A stretch of 64,000 bases of DNA, taken from contig JADQAV010000001.1 in NCBI GenBank assembly GCA_019775845.1, positions 310,001 through 374,000 on the forward strand. Direction: 5' to 3'. This document shows positions 22,594 through 35,400 of this stretch, piece by piece. Position numbers and translations under genes: made by a program. The notes under the pieces were generated by a model, which saw nothing but the letters and a program-made list of their open reading frames with translations, was not told the origin of the DNA and made no database searches. The stretch is from Myrmaecium sp. VS I D KN 1 (lineage: Eukaryota > Ascomycota > Dothideomycetes > Valsariales > Valsariaceae). Numbering within the stretch: the stretch's first letter is position 1; each line of letters opens with the position of its first letter.

Positions 22594-24605
22594 TTACAAC
22601 TCATCCCTGGTGGGGAAATGCCACTCCCAACTCCGCGGCCGCATCGGCAGGCCGAGCCAGTAATCCCACAGCCTCCCGATCTCCAGGACCAGGATCCGAC
22701 CCCTGGGAAAGAAACGTTAGCGAAATGATGAGGTCGTACATGAGATCGGTGGGAAAAGTGTAGTTGGAAAGGGGGGAGGAAGAAGAAGAAGAAGAAGAAG
22801 GGGGAGGATGGGTACGGAAGGGCAGGATAAGGCAGGCAATCTTACAGTTTGGCAGGCATGTGGATCCAATCCAAGATGATCCACCGCACCGCCCGCATGA
22901 CGAGGGAGAGCTCATCCCAGAACATCTCCGAAACAGTCATTTCCTCGAGCGGTTTGCGTGGCGCGACCTCCGGCTCCCCGTCGTCCTCGTTGGCGTGCAG
23001 GGCGTAGGCGGAGGAGGAGGAGGAGGGCAGCGCGGGCTCGACCGACGGCCGGAGCCGCAGCCGGTCCCGCTCCTCGATCATGCGGCGGAACTCCTTCACG
23101 GCGGCCAGGCTGTGGGAGAGCCGGTCGAAGGTGTTGACGAGGGCGACGAGTTCGGTGCGGCGGAGGGGCGGGTCCTGGGAGCTGTCCGTCTCGTTGAACT
23201 CGAAGAGGACCTTGAGGGCGGTCCCGTAGCCGGCCGTCTGCAGCTTGCCCCAGAGCCGGCACTTGTCGCATCCGACGCAGTCCATGATGCGGCTGACGTT
23301 GCGGAAGCGGTTGCGGAAGTCTTCTTTCAAGCCCGCGGCGTGCGGTTCCTGGAACATGACGGACTCGTCGAAAATCTGCGGTCCTGGTGGGATGGATGAT
23401 GCAAGCTTGAGCACCATTTCCTTGGTGCGCTGGTCCTGCTCGGGATCGGCCGAGCAGAAGGAGTAGTCCTTGATGTGCCGCCGAATCTTGCCCACCGCGC
23501 GCGAGACGAGCGCATAGTTGAAGTACAGGTTGGAGATTCTCTCCGGGTGGTTGTGGAGCCGGTGCTCGTAGCACTCGAGGTTGGGTCCCCATTGACCTGT
23601 GCTTTGATTAAGATATTCCCAGCACAAGTGCGTGGAGATGGAGGCATGCATGCCGCTGACAACGCGGTAGAACACTCGCTTCTCGATGCACTCATCGTCA
23701 AACTCAATGGGCTCGATCTGCGCCGTCGGGTTGCGTTGAGCAATAGCCGATTGCACGTTTCGTTGTAGACTCTCCTCTTTCATGACATTCTTAAGATCCT
23801 GCGCCGCTTGAAGTCCGCCTGAGCCACTGAAGGGAGACTGTTCCCACTGGGTCTGAGTCTCCGGTAGAGGCTTTCGGAAGCAGTTCTCCCGGTAGATGGC
23901 CTCCCAGACCTGCTGGGAGCCCACGCCGGCATATCCAGTGAACCTCTCCGGGTTGTCAACCAAGCTGACATAGTCACCTTTAGCGATGGCCCCCTCGTCA
24001 TCCGGTACGCAATAGTCCCTCTCGTCGCACTCGTCGTCATATTCGACCACGCAGCTCTCCCCGACATTCTCCCCTAGCTCTCCTCGCAACGGCCTTGCCT
24101 TCCTCTCCTCCCGCGCCTTCTTGCCAGGGTGTTGTGCCGTGGGGCCCTCGAGCTTGCCCAGCTCCGCCGCCCGCCACACCAGCGGTATGTCCTCTTCGTT
24201 CTCGAGCGTGTTGACGGCACAGGCGATGTTGCCACACATGCCATTCTCGTCCGACCAGAACGGGCATTTCTTATTGTACAGGTTGAGGCGGTAGTGGGAG
24301 AAGAAATCGGTGTCTTGCGTGATCGTGTGGAGGTACGGGTGGATCGCCTCGTTCAGATGCTCGAGCGCGGAGTAGGAGGCGCAGGCATCCGAGACGATCG
24401 CTCCCGGTTCGAACTGCGGAGGTGGTTTAGGATGCTGCTGGGTTATGGGCGTGCACGCGGAGGAGAGAGCGCTTACTTCGCAGACGTTCGGTGCCGGATC
24501 TCTGGACTCGGTAGCTTCCTTGCCGCCGGCACGCGAGGCCACCGCATGCGACGAACCCAGCAGCGAGAACACTGCCAGGTAGAAGACGTGCGCGGCGGTT
24601 CGCAT
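22594..24605 (-). CDS. ero1: Ero1, ER thiol oxidase, with C-terminal RDEL
   Basis: Model: exons 24477..24605, 22846..24413 and 22594..22702, about 601 residues. Ero1 is the FAD oxidase that reoxidises protein disulfide isomerase in the ER lumen. Residues 1-22 are a signal peptide (MRTAAHVFYLAVFSLLGSSH). Shuttle cysteines C93, C103 and C108 (NKKCPFWSDENGMCGNIAC) keep the C-x9-C-x4-C spacing of yeast Ero1, and the active site is CVGCDKC. The FAD-site block SGMHASISTHLCWEYLN is present. The last exon encodes a conserved-looking tail (ILVLEIGRLWDYWLGLP...) ending in RDEL, an ER-retrieval signal. The first intron (63 nt, 24414-24476) keeps frame if unspliced, adding 21 residues; good donor, branch-like CTAAA and CAG make splicing likely. 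The second intron (143 nt) contains a GAA microsatellite. Confidence 0.94.
22779..22800 (+). repeat. (GAA)n microsatellite inside the last Ero1 intron
   Basis: Seven GAA units, flanked by poly-G on both sides. On the transcribed strand this is a (TTC)n pyrimidine tract located 77-98 nt upstream of the acceptor at 22703, where it could act as an extended polypyrimidine element. Confidence 0.75.
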
Positions 24606-25409
24606 GGTGGCTGCAGGCCTTTTTGGGAGTTTCTACGAGACAACGTCAGAGATCAGCAACCTCGTCTGCGGGTGAAGCAGCTCGCGAGAAGCGGATGGGA
24701 AGAGGCATGGGCATGAACACACGGAGTACAGACCTTTAACACACCGAGAAAGGAGGATTGAGTGTTTGTGTGTCAGCCTCGAGTCCGGCAGCGAGTGTCT
24801 TATATGGACGGAAACGGGCGACAATGGCAACCGGGGAGGAGACAAAAGGGCGAAAGGGCGAAAGGGCAGCGGTCAAAGAGGCCAGCTGTTAATAGTCGGA
24901 GAGGGTCGAGGCAGTGATGGTCTGACGCAGGACTTGGGTTGGCGTGGTTGGTAATGTCGGTGGGCCCGGGGGATCGGGGCGCGGGAGTCGTGGTCGATGC
25001 GTCGATGCGGAGGGAGCCTGAAAGTCCGGAGTTGGTCGCCTGAGGCGGCGAATATATCCGTACAGATCCATCAATCAGAACTGGCCATATCCACGCCACT
25101 TGCTGTTAGCCTTGATGCCTCAGCCTTCTTCGCCGGCATACTTCGTACATAATCAATAGACCGAAATCGCAGCACTGCAGGCGAGGAAGGACCTGCTCAT
25201 GTCACGCAATTAACCGCAACACACAGCGACGCAGCAGAGTCAAATCCGCATTAACTACGATACATAATGTAAAGTAAAGCACAATCCTCATCCCGACCAA
25301 CCCGCTTTTTTGCCAAGAACCATACACAGTCCACCGAATCCATAACGCCGTACGAGTTCATGACAAATGTCCCTACCAGAAACGCCCCTTTCGCTGTGAA
25401 TGAAAACGC
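24606..25409. other. Ero1 promoter and Hsh155 3' region
   Basis: Head-to-tail spacer: Ero1 starts at its left edge and Hsh155 ends at its right edge, both on the minus strand. Repeated GGGCGAAAGGGCGAAAGGGC at 24845-24870 is a short tandem motif in the Ero1 upstream region. I saw no clear unfolded-protein-response element. Confidence 0.5.
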
Positions 25410-28400
25410 TCAGATGGTAATGTAAAGCTCATGACGTGTGGTCTTCTCGTCGTTGAGGTTGGGGTAGTACGGGACCATAGCATCGGCGCTCTGCACGTAA
25501 GCGTTGTTGTAAAGCTTCCAGTATGGCGTCCGGACCTTACGCGCAGGGTGGAACAAGCCAGCCCACACGTAGTTCATCACAACACCGGTGCCCACAGCCA
25601 TGCGGATAGCGTCGATGGCCTCGATGATACGGTCAATGACGTGGGGGCTAGTTTCGAAGATATTGGGATAGAGAAGATTCAGGAGATGCAGCATGGCATC
25701 TTCGCAACCAAGACCGACCTGAAATCATGTCAGCATAGAAATTCTTTTCTCGTGGAAAGTCAGCAACGTACCACACCAAGAGCTACATGCTTGACAGCAG
25801 AGGCAGCTGTTTGACGATGAACCTGGTCCCGGTCGATCAAAGCATCTTCAAGCAAAGGCGTGACAGCATATACGTAATCCTTGCCCATCTCGCCGATGTA
25901 CTCGAAGAGGAAGCTGAGCGCTTTGAGCACACCGTTCTGCACGTTCAGCTCAGGGACTCGGTATTCGTTCATCAGTGCCGGCAGGACGGTGAACGGCGCA
26001 CAGGTCTCCGCAACAATACCAATAGCGACCGCCGTACACACGCGGGACTGACGCTCCTGAACCCTCAGGTTGTTGAGAAGTGTAGCCAGGACATCCTGAG
26101 GACCAATAGCCTTCGCAATGAAACCGAAGGTATTGTTGGCAGCCCGACGAATTCCCTTCTTGTGGGCCTTAAGCATATCCAGAAGTTCGAAGCAGATTCG
26201 CATCCACTCACGAGCATTCACACTTTCAGGCCCACGATCGGCTATACGACCGACCAGATCGATGGTGTTCTCTTGAACCTTCTCGTGACGGTTGCGGAGA
26301 ATCGGGGTCAGCCGAGGGAGGAGATCCTTGATTGGAGGCTGCATCTGCGCAATGCCAACCACTGTGACGATAGACCTGAGCGCGCCGAGGATTGAGCCCA
26401 ATACCTCGGGGTACTCTTCTCCCAGATACTCGTAGAGCACCGTGCCCAGCTTACCCATAAGCGCATCTTCATTGCATTGCTTCATGACAAGTGCAATGCG
26501 AGAGATCAAATCAGCTGCTTGTTGCCGTACAGTAGCTGATTTGTTGTTCAGTCGCCAAAGGATTGTACTGACGATCTGGGGAAGATATGGTTTGCAGCGT
26601 GGGCCGAGGGCGGTGACAACCGTGCCAAATCCATTAAGCATGATGACATCCTCGACGCTTTGCTCCTGGAATGCATGCAAGATACCATCGACCAGTTGCT
26701 CTTCCAGCTTGGGCGTGATATCTGCTGCACCCAAGCTCGCAACAACTTTCTCGATTGTCTCCACGGTCATCTTCCGGTAAGCCTCGCTTTCATCCTTGAG
26801 GTTCAGAACAATACGTTCGATGATTTCAGCGGCGCCCACACGGTTTGCAAGGTCCACGGTAGTCTCGACCACCTGTCTGTAGTTTCGCTTATCCAAAGCC
26901 ATACGTCGAACCCAGAAGCTCCTGAAGAATTCCGGGAGAACAGTCTCCTTCAAGTAGCCTGCTGTCACTCCTTCAGTGCCAGCACATTGCGAGATGACCT
27001 TGAGCACAACCTTCTTCATCTCCTCATCGGGAGAAGAGAATTCCCGAAGAAGAATTTCCATGATTTGGGATGTGTAGTAATTGGCATATTCCTCGTCCAT
27101 CAATGGGATGATGTAACCCACTGCCTTGAGGAATCCGGCAAGGCCTTTACCCCGTTGTTTCCGTGCTCCAGTCCACAGCGGGTTCAGAATCTCATCAAAA
27201 CTCTCAATACCATATGGATTAGCCGCCTCGGCAAGAGCTGCAATGGCTAGAGCAGTGACCGTTCGGACTTTGGTTTGTTCATCGTTCAGGTTATCGCCAA
27301 TGCACTCAACCAGCCCTTTGAGGTGGGGCAAAACTGCGCAACCCATGAGGATGGGGATCTGTTGAACGATCTTGACGCCAGTATGTCTTGCCTGCCATGA
27401 CTTCTTGCTCCGACAGACGGCCCGTAAGAACGGAAGAAGCGCCGGAATACCAAGAGCGGAGGCGACAACAGCAAAAGCTCTTGCGGTGGTATTTCGGACG
27501 TATTCGTCGACATGATCAATGTCAGGTCGCATTGTACTGATCATATGAGCGAGACCAGCAGCTTTCGCTAGGTTCGAGATGATTTCTCGTCCTTCCACAC
27601 GAGCATAGTAATCCTGATCGATAAGGAGAGGCTCAATGACGACGAGGATCTTATGGACATATGGCCGAACGAGATCATCTAGTTTGTACAAAACTCGATC
27701 GATGACCTTCACCAACAAGTGGCGCTCTTGATCTTCCAAGCTCTTTTCCATGAGCAGAGGCAGGATCTGGTTGAATAATGCTTGCGCACCAAAAGACCGA
27801 GCGTTGTCCGTAAGCTGTCGTAGTGCGGTTTTCCTTTGCGGCGGCGTTCCATTCTTGACCTTGAGCAACAGCCGCATAATCTTGCGCTCCTTGAGCTCTT
27901 CCACCGATAGACTGTTCTCATCAGCTCCGTCTATCAGTTTACCGAAATACTGCATATCCTGCTCCTTGAAAAATTGCAGGTCTCCTACGCCAGGGATATC
28001 TGTTGGTAGTTGCTGGCCAAGCGCGCGAGCGTTCTCAGGTTCCTGCATCATGAACCCTCCCAGCATTCCAGGCCCAGGGGTGGCAGAAGGGAGAACCATA
28101 CGAGCTGGTGCCCTAAGCGGCTCGTAACCGGGAGGCGGGTCTAAGATTTTGTAACCCTCGGAAGGAAGCATCCTGTCAAGCTCTTCATCGGACAGAGGTG
28201 CATTTCGGGAGCCGTCCAAGCCAAATGGCACGAACGGAGCGGCCGGGACAGCGGCTTGCGAAGGATGCGCAGGAGTTGCGAGACCTGCGTTGCCAACTGG
28301 GGTGGCCGCAGCAATAGATGGGATCTCATCCCATCGTGACCGTTTCTTCGTTCCCGTAGCCGTTCCAGGTGGCGCTGGTGTCTCGTCCCATCGGGAGCGT

Positions 28401-29155
28401 TTCGGTTGGGCTTCCTCCCCCTTCGCGCCATCTTCCGACGGAGTTTCCGCAGGCGTATCCCATCGCTTTTTCCTCTTCTTCGTAGGAGCGCCGGCCCCGT
28501 CTGCACCATCTGCGAGGGTTGCCTTATGTTCTTCAACACCATTCTCTCCGTTCTCCTGCTTTGCAGCTATGGCGCGCCGTACCCTCTCTTCTTCCCGCTC
28601 CAGCTCGCGAAGCTTCAAGACATCGTTGTAGGACATTCCATCTTTCTGCGATGGATCCGTGGCAAAAGGATCGGCTCGGGTGGGACTGAGTTGCGCGCGC
28701 TCAAATCGCCGTTTCTGATAGTCGGTTTCGCGTGAAGCTATCTGGGCCTGTTTCTCGCGACTCAGCAGGATGTCGTCCTCCATCGTGCCACCGTTGGCGA
28801 ACTCATTCATTTGTTCCTTGGTGGCAGTATACTGGCCAACAAGACGCCGTCCGCCGTCCTCCGGCGCGTCTTCCATATCTGCGTCATCATCGTTCACGGC
28901 AATAGAGGTGTTGTAGCCCGCGAATTTGTCGACATCGCTTCGGTCATATAGAGTGGTATCGAAAGACTCAGTGAGGGAAGCCTTCGTCGACGTGTCAGTC
29001 CTCTGGTTAGCTGGGTCGAAAGTCTTTGAACCTTTCTTTCCCGCAGCCAGCGCGTTGCGTTCCTGCTGAAGGCGCTTGATCTGCTCAAAGTCGGCTGAAG
29101 GGGCTATGTCAGTTACAAGCTGGGCAGATGATAAGGGCAACTTACCGTCAGACAT
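25410..29155 (-). CDS. Hsh155/SF3B1, U2 snRNP SF3b subunit 1
   Basis: Exons 29146..29155 (10 nt), 25772..29094 and 25410..25718 give 1,213 residues. The scaffold HEAT-repeat protein of SF3b clamps the U2-branch-site helix. The short first exon (MSD plus one base) is joined to [16 protein letters not shown]. The N-terminal ~450 residues are disordered and hold three U2AF-ligand-type motifs (KKRWDTP, RSRWDET, RSRWDEI). The C-terminal ~20 HEAT repeats include [38 protein letters not shown] and [20 protein letters not shown], the region mutated in human SF3B1 cancers; the lysines equivalent to K666 and K700 are present. The C-terminus ([17 protein letters not shown] ... [19 protein letters not shown]) is family-typical and confirms the last intron (53 nt). 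Confidence 0.97.
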
Positions 29156-30173
29156 CTTGAACGTTGTGCTGCTGCTGAGAGTCGCAGTGCTTTATACTTC
29201 TTGGACAGCAGGGTTTAAAGAATTTCAGCCCATGAGATGCAGTGTATAGGAAGCACAGCGAGCTGATGATGTTGTAGTGATGCTCGGACGGACAGAGAGA
29301 AACCAAGATTGGGGTGCCGCTCAGTTGCCTCCTAAATCGCGCTAAGGGCTTGGCACCGTACATCTTCTGAATAAAAGCACAGCAGCTAAGGTCTTCAGAT
29401 GCTTCTATATACAAACTCCGTAGCATTTCTGTTTACGCGTCCATTCACTCTCCTCCGCCCAGGTTACCTCCTGATGGGCTGGCCAATCCCTTCTATACTC
29501 CCAGGACATCATTACTCCTTATGTAGGCGAAACAGGGACATGTGACTACATATGCTATATATGTAAAAACTACATCGACGGTATCCGGGCAAGTCCTTGG
29601 GCGATCCCATTCATTTCGTCGTTTGCCAAATGTTGCCATCGCTGGCTTGGTTACAAGGCAGTCCGGTTTAAGATCGTCCATTCCATCCCCGCCCGCGTTA
29701 CGAACAGCCCATGCCTCACCCACACCCATATTCTTCCCCATGCCATGTCGTGCCGTTTCAAGCCTTGCCGTAGTCACAGGCAGCCCCGAGAAACAAAAAT
29801 TCGTGTCTAATCCTTCATCCTTCGTACCACCTAACGAACTCTCTTCCATGAACGGGTATATAATGCTGTTGTCGTTGTCCTCGTCGTCCTCGTGATCGTC
29901 ATCCCTCCTTCCCATACGAAACGACCGCGTAGTGGGGTAATCCAGTAGTCAGAGACAGAGACAGAGAAGAAGAGAAAATATAGCAGTAAAGTCGAGAGGG
30001 CTACTGCTGATAAACCCAATGAATAGGAAACAATGTGGAGAGCGACGACCGGACAAAAGCGCATCCCAAAACGTCTAGTGGTAACTCCGATAATAGTGAA
30101 AGACATTCCGCAATGAAAATAAGAGAGACGAGGTACCGGCCGCAAAATTAGAAAGATAAGAGGGTTTTCTAAT
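29156..30173. other. Hsh155 promoter and TamA-like 3' region
   Basis: Head-to-tail spacer of 1 kb. Frames on both strands at 29490-29915 mirror one another and lack domain features. No RNA gene recognised. Confidence 0.5.
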
Positions 30174-32430
30174 TCAGTGATGCGATTGCGGGGTTGGAGG
30201 CGTCTGGCCCCTTGAGCTGTACTGAGCATGCATTTCCTCATCAGTGAAGCCCGAGAAGGCCGGGCCCGAAGAGGAGAACCGCGAGAACTGTTGCATATCG
30301 CTCGTATTGCCCATCTCATGATCCTGCTGATCAGGTTGCTCTTGGCGGTGCGCATACCGATCCGGCGCCCCAGTGCTGCTGACCCGCGCCTCTGATATGC
30401 TTGGTTTCTCAGCGAGGTTGTTGAGCATGGCGCGAGTCGAGTCGAGCATGGCAACAGCATATTCTAGGAACTCGGCACGCTTGCTGCTCACAGACAAGGT
30501 CCAGCGATACTCGCGAAGGCGGCTTTTGTAGAATTCAGCTTCTTCCCGAGCCGGTGCAGTAGCCCAGAGCAGACTACCAAATGTGCCTATCAAGGTGAAG
30601 TTGATCTTGGAAGCGAAGAACCAAAATGCCTGCAGATGCTCCGGTCTGAGACGATTAACAAAGTCCATGGCAGATATCAGACGGGTCTTCGCAGCGGACC
30701 GGCAGATGTACATCAAGTATGGATCTGCGTCTTTAGAATCGAGTGACTGCACGATACGCCGATGGAGAGTGATTTCGGTTGCGAAATACGCCAGATGGAG
30801 GTAGCCTTCATGATCATTAGCGGGATTCGATGGGCTGAAGGGTCAGCATGTCTTACCCGTCGAACAAAGTCGGTTTGTGGGAGAGTTGTCCATTCTGACA
30901 GTAGCCGGAAGCTTTGCGAACCATTCCTTGAGCTTGATCTGAACTGGTTTTGCTCTTTCCAGAATCAACCTGGTCGAGTTCTTTCCAGCATTGGCGAAGT
31001 CTTGGATCGCAACCTGGGTGTAGAAAGTGTCCATAACTTCAGACATGATGTTTGTGAGTGCGATCATTTGCGCAAAGATAATTCGCCCTCTCTCATCCTC
31101 GGCTCTGTCGTCTTCATGCCGATGAAGCTCTGTTCCGCCATGTTCGCCTTCTTCCAAGAAATCATCTTCAGTAATGGGTTTCACGGCCCAGTTAGCACCG
31201 AAGATATGCGAAGGTCGCCCCTGCGTGAGCGAACTCCATTTATCCTGCATATATAGCGCCCAAGCAATGCGCTTTCGAAGGCCCCGCTCCCAAAGAGGGA
31301 TGGACCAGTCGGAGCAATCCAGATGTAAGCCGAGCTCCTGACCGATGGCAACTAGCTGTGTGGTCAGGCTCCAAGAGTCGGCTTCGGACCTCTGCAACAG
31401 AAGTAATCCCGCCTGTATGGTGGAAAGCTTAGGACGCTCCATCGCTAAGGCTAGAGACCTGGAAGCGATAGCCTCCAACCGACCGGTGTTAGGTTTCGGC
31501 AAGGCTGCAAGGCTAGGATCATGTGACCACCAATTGAGCGCCAAGATGTAGATACCAGCCAACAATGCCGGTGATAGTGGGCGATCTCCATTGCGAAGAC
31601 GTTCGTAAAATATAGTTCGCTGGATGATCGGGAAGCTCGGGTGTACAACGCGGAAGTAGATGTCTATTAATGCTAGACCGTGAGGGGCAACAATCTGCTC
31701 GACTGCATCGAAAATCTCAGCATCTCGGTCATAGATCTGCGTGGTTTCGTCGGGCAGCATGATGAAGCATTCATGATCATTCACCCTGCGCAAGGTGCCA
31801 AGGTGAAAGGCGGTCTGGTTATGGATATCGAAATGCGACAAGCCGATGAGTAGCGGGTCAAGCGGCGTGGTGGGTCCAATATATCTGCTGTGGATATGGT
31901 ATTGAAGTCCCAATGTCTCCCCAAACACGGCGTTGCCCCTCTCCGTTGGCCGGATCTGGGGGGATGGAGGGATGGTAGGAGCGATTGGTGGGGTTTGTAT
32001 GGCAGGTTGGGACGGCGACACCTCGACCGATCTACACAGAGAATTCAGTTCAGCTGAGCATCGCTTGCAATGTCGCAAAGGCATCGACATACCTCTTCTT
32101 CACGCTTTCATCTTTCTTGCCGTCGGCGTTAAGCTTCCTCTTTCGTGGCTGGGGACTTTGGACAAAGGTACACTCTTGTTTGTGGAACTCACAGAGCACA
32201 CACAAGACAGCGCCCTCGTGGATGACACAGCGGCTCTTGCGCCGGCGACAAGCGTCACAGGGCCTCTCCTTCCGACCTCGAGCGTTGGTGATGGTACCGG
32301 TGGACGATGGCTTGGTCTGAGAGGCGTTCTCCGTCCCTGGCATGGACTGCTTAGGCTTGTGGCATGCAGCAGCGATCGGGATAGGAGCAGGACGTGGCAT
32401 AGGCGGCTGCATGGCGACAGCAGTCGTCAT
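30174..32430 (-). CDS. Zn2Cys6 transcription factor, TamA/Dal81-like
   Basis: Exons 32093..32430, 30857..32031 and 30174..30805 give 714 residues. Residues 58-87 are a canonical Zn2Cys6 cluster (C58-DA-C61-RRRKSR-C68 ... C77-VL-C80-EFHKQE-C87) followed by PQPRKRK, an arrangement I associate with TamA/Dal81. The fungal_trans domain follows in the middle (IDIYFRVVHPSFPIIQR, LLAGIYILALNWWS, GLRKRIAWALYMQDKWSSLTQGRP). The C-terminus is polar and Gln/Ser-rich. TamA/Dal81 co-activates nitrogen-catabolic genes with AreA and pathway regulators; in those proteins the zinc cluster is partly dispensable. Identification as TamA rather than another XlnR-class factor is recognition from memory, not alignment. 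The second intron (51 nt, branch GCTAAT) uses an AAG acceptor. Confidence 0.85.
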
Positions 32431-35400
32431 TTTGAATGACGGGGAAGCCTAATACGTCCGAGATAACGCTGGCCCGGAGGGGCTGCAGGGCGGATGAGGG
32501 CAGATAGGTGCGAGGTCAATCGCCCGAGGTGGGTTCTGCTGCGGGCATGCCCATGTTAGCGGCCGCCATGAGGGATAAGAAGCGAAGCGCGCCGGTTCAC
32601 GTCAACTAGCGGAGCCAGTCAGACGCTGTACAGAGGAGAGAAAGAGGGTGTAAGCCTGCAAGAAATAGCACAATGGTGCATAACGAGGCTGATCCGACCG
32701 GGCTTCAAGTCGAGGGCGAGGACTTATCGGCGCCGGTCGGCCACGACGAGAGGTGCCGTGCGGATGGGCCACCGGATGGGGACAGGAACGTCGGCCTTAT
32801 CGCGCGGGCGGCGCAAGCTGGAAGAGGAAGGCTGGGGCGGGACGGGAGCACTCACCAGGATGGGATTCAGCAAACCACGGGGGATGCCGGGCCGGACGCA
32901 GAGAAAAGCAGGGCAGTCGGGTATCCGTACCTGATGGAAATCGTTTGGATGTGTCGACCGGAGGGCGACGGATGGTGAAGGTTGCTGAGGGGGGTTGCGG
33001 ATTGGTTCTTCTCAGGGCCCTAGTTTTCCCTCAATGGAAGCAATGAGGATGAGATAATGAAGGCTCTTGGCCGTCATTTGAGAGGGGAGCGGCAGATCGG
33101 ACGCTGCGGCCGCCGGATGGGCAGAGCGGAGCAAGGCTCTGGGAAAAGGTGCTGGGGGTGCTGGAGGTGCTGAAGGTGAACGGACGGGGAGGACTGGTTG
33201 ATTTTAATCGAAGGAGAGGTTGATGGCAGAGGCCGTCGTCGCCTATGATGGAGGATGGACGATGGAGGAGGAGGTACTAGATATGTAGGTACTGTATTCG
33301 CGGCGACTAGATGATGGCAGCAGGAAGAGTTGGTTGGTTGTAAGAAAGAGGATTGGTAGAAGGGATGTGGTGGTGATGAAACAATGAGTAATAATATGGT
33401 AGGCGGTAGTACTCGAGTACGTGAGGGCGTAGAGTATGGCAGGTAAAAAGTACTACCAGTAGTCGCACCTCAGCAGCTACCTATGGACTCCAGCCGAGAC
33501 GTCGTGCTTTGCTAAAGTACTACTGTAGTTACCTCCTTCACAGCGTCAACCAGCGGAGGAAGCGGTGGGCGCGGAGGCCGGGAAAGTGCGCAAGAGGAGG
33601 AGGGAGGGCGAGAGGAGGAGGGCAAGATGATACAGATATTCCGGACCAGTTCTCACAGTTTGTGAACTTATCGAGAGGAATGACGATGACGGCGATTCTG
33701 GGGTTCTCTGGGGGCAGTTTTGAGGGCCGGATTCACAGGTGGTCCCTTGGGCTGTGGATGAGGATGATGGTCGTGGGCAAGGCCCCCCAGAGCGCTTCGC
33801 ATTACCTAACAGGAAACATGGGCAGGGCGTGGCAGGGGTCAGGCTAGACGGGCTGCCCCAGCAGATCTGCCAGATAAGGCCTCAGCCGCCCGTCTCATTG
33901 GCCGATCCCCCACCGCGCCGACCGCTGCTCCGGGTCTTTTTCTTCGGTGATGGTAAAGCAGTTGGGTAACACTGATAAGGCTCCGCCATGGCCCCTGTGC
34001 GAAGTGACGACTTCAAGCTCTATTCAAATGACCTTGCTACCTCACTATAACTATAGCAGCACTGTACATACCTACTCCAACAACGCATTCGAAGTATATC
34101 CCTACACACTGACCTGGGACGGACTGCTGCTGTATTCCTTCGACCACTACAGCACCTCGACGTGATGCTACTTCTTCACCGGTTTTTCATTCATCTATAC
34201 AAGTCGTCTTTGCCCTCTCTACAACCACTACTGTCCGAACAGGCATACTCCGTCGTCGTCAATGTCTTCTTTCGCACGACCTTCCGCATTCTCTTCCGCC
34301 CTTGATTCGCACATGCATATCGGACAACTCACAAAGCCTACTCCTAAGCACCCTTGAAAATACCCGACCTATTGTGCTCATTCCATCAATATTCGTCCAG
34401 ATCCACCAGCATCACCTTCGCTCCCCAATCCTTTCTCGCCCAATCTCTCTTGCGGGTCAAGTTCAGTGAATCAAGCATCAAAATCACCATCTGTCTCACT
34501 TTACTGACACTGCTCAATCGACCAACCAGCTCCGCTGCTGACAATGACTTCCATCCCATTGCCGAAATCGCGCGCACCCCGGAGCAGGGCGGACCAAGCG
34601 CGCACCCTTCCCGCCCTGGACCGCACCACCCCTCTAGCCCGTTACACCTGCCAGCGCCGCCACCGACTTTCCTTGGCTACTTTAATCACTTTCCCGTGCT
34701 TGCTGGAGGGGTTACTCCGGAGTACATCCACTGCTTGGCAGTTCCGCAGCTGCAAGTGTACAGTACAGGCGGAGTATGATTCAAGGATCGGAGCCCAGGG
34801 TCGCTCAAGCCTTCTCGGCACGGCACCGGACACTCTCGGCATTCCGATCAACACACGAGAACTGGTGGCAGCCCTCAGCAAAGCTTCGCTCCTCCCGGAA
34901 CCTCCTCGCGCACGGTGCTGCTGCCATCCGGGGATAAAAGGCCGCTCGGGCGTCATCGACTCGGCTACCACATGGGAAAAGGGAACTATCGCAAAATAAT
35001 TCGAGACGGCCTCTTTCCAGGGTCCAATCCGTGCCAAGAGGGCCCAGCCTTCTTCCCAAGGCAGGGAAGGCGCCATGGCTGGACCACCGGTAACGCGGCA
35101 GCGCGTGAGGCTGGGGCCATCCCGTTAGGGCTTGGAACACGGTTGATGACAACCACAACCCTCCCCGACGCCGGAAAGCCCCAACCACCGAGCGCCCAGA
35201 CATTGACATTGCAACGATGGTAGTCATGACCGTCGTACACGCGCGCGCGCCGAGCGCGGAAGTCGGACACGGCCAAGCTTTGTGCTCCCTTGGGTGCTAT
35301 CGAAGGCGGGCGGGCAGCCGTGCGATTTCGGAGATGAAACTGCTGTGCGAGCCCAAGTCCGATGCCATTTCTCTCTCCCGTCTTCCCTGGAAGACGGAGG

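Noticed and set aside
22764-23399. 211-codon plus-strand frame
   Set aside because: Antisense to Ero1; begins in the GAA repeat and mirrors the GC-rich coding strand.
34544-34999. 151-codon plus-strand frame beginning MTSIPLPKS
   Set aside because: Arg/Leu/Ser composition typical of chance frames, overlaps equally long frames on the other strand, no splice or domain support.
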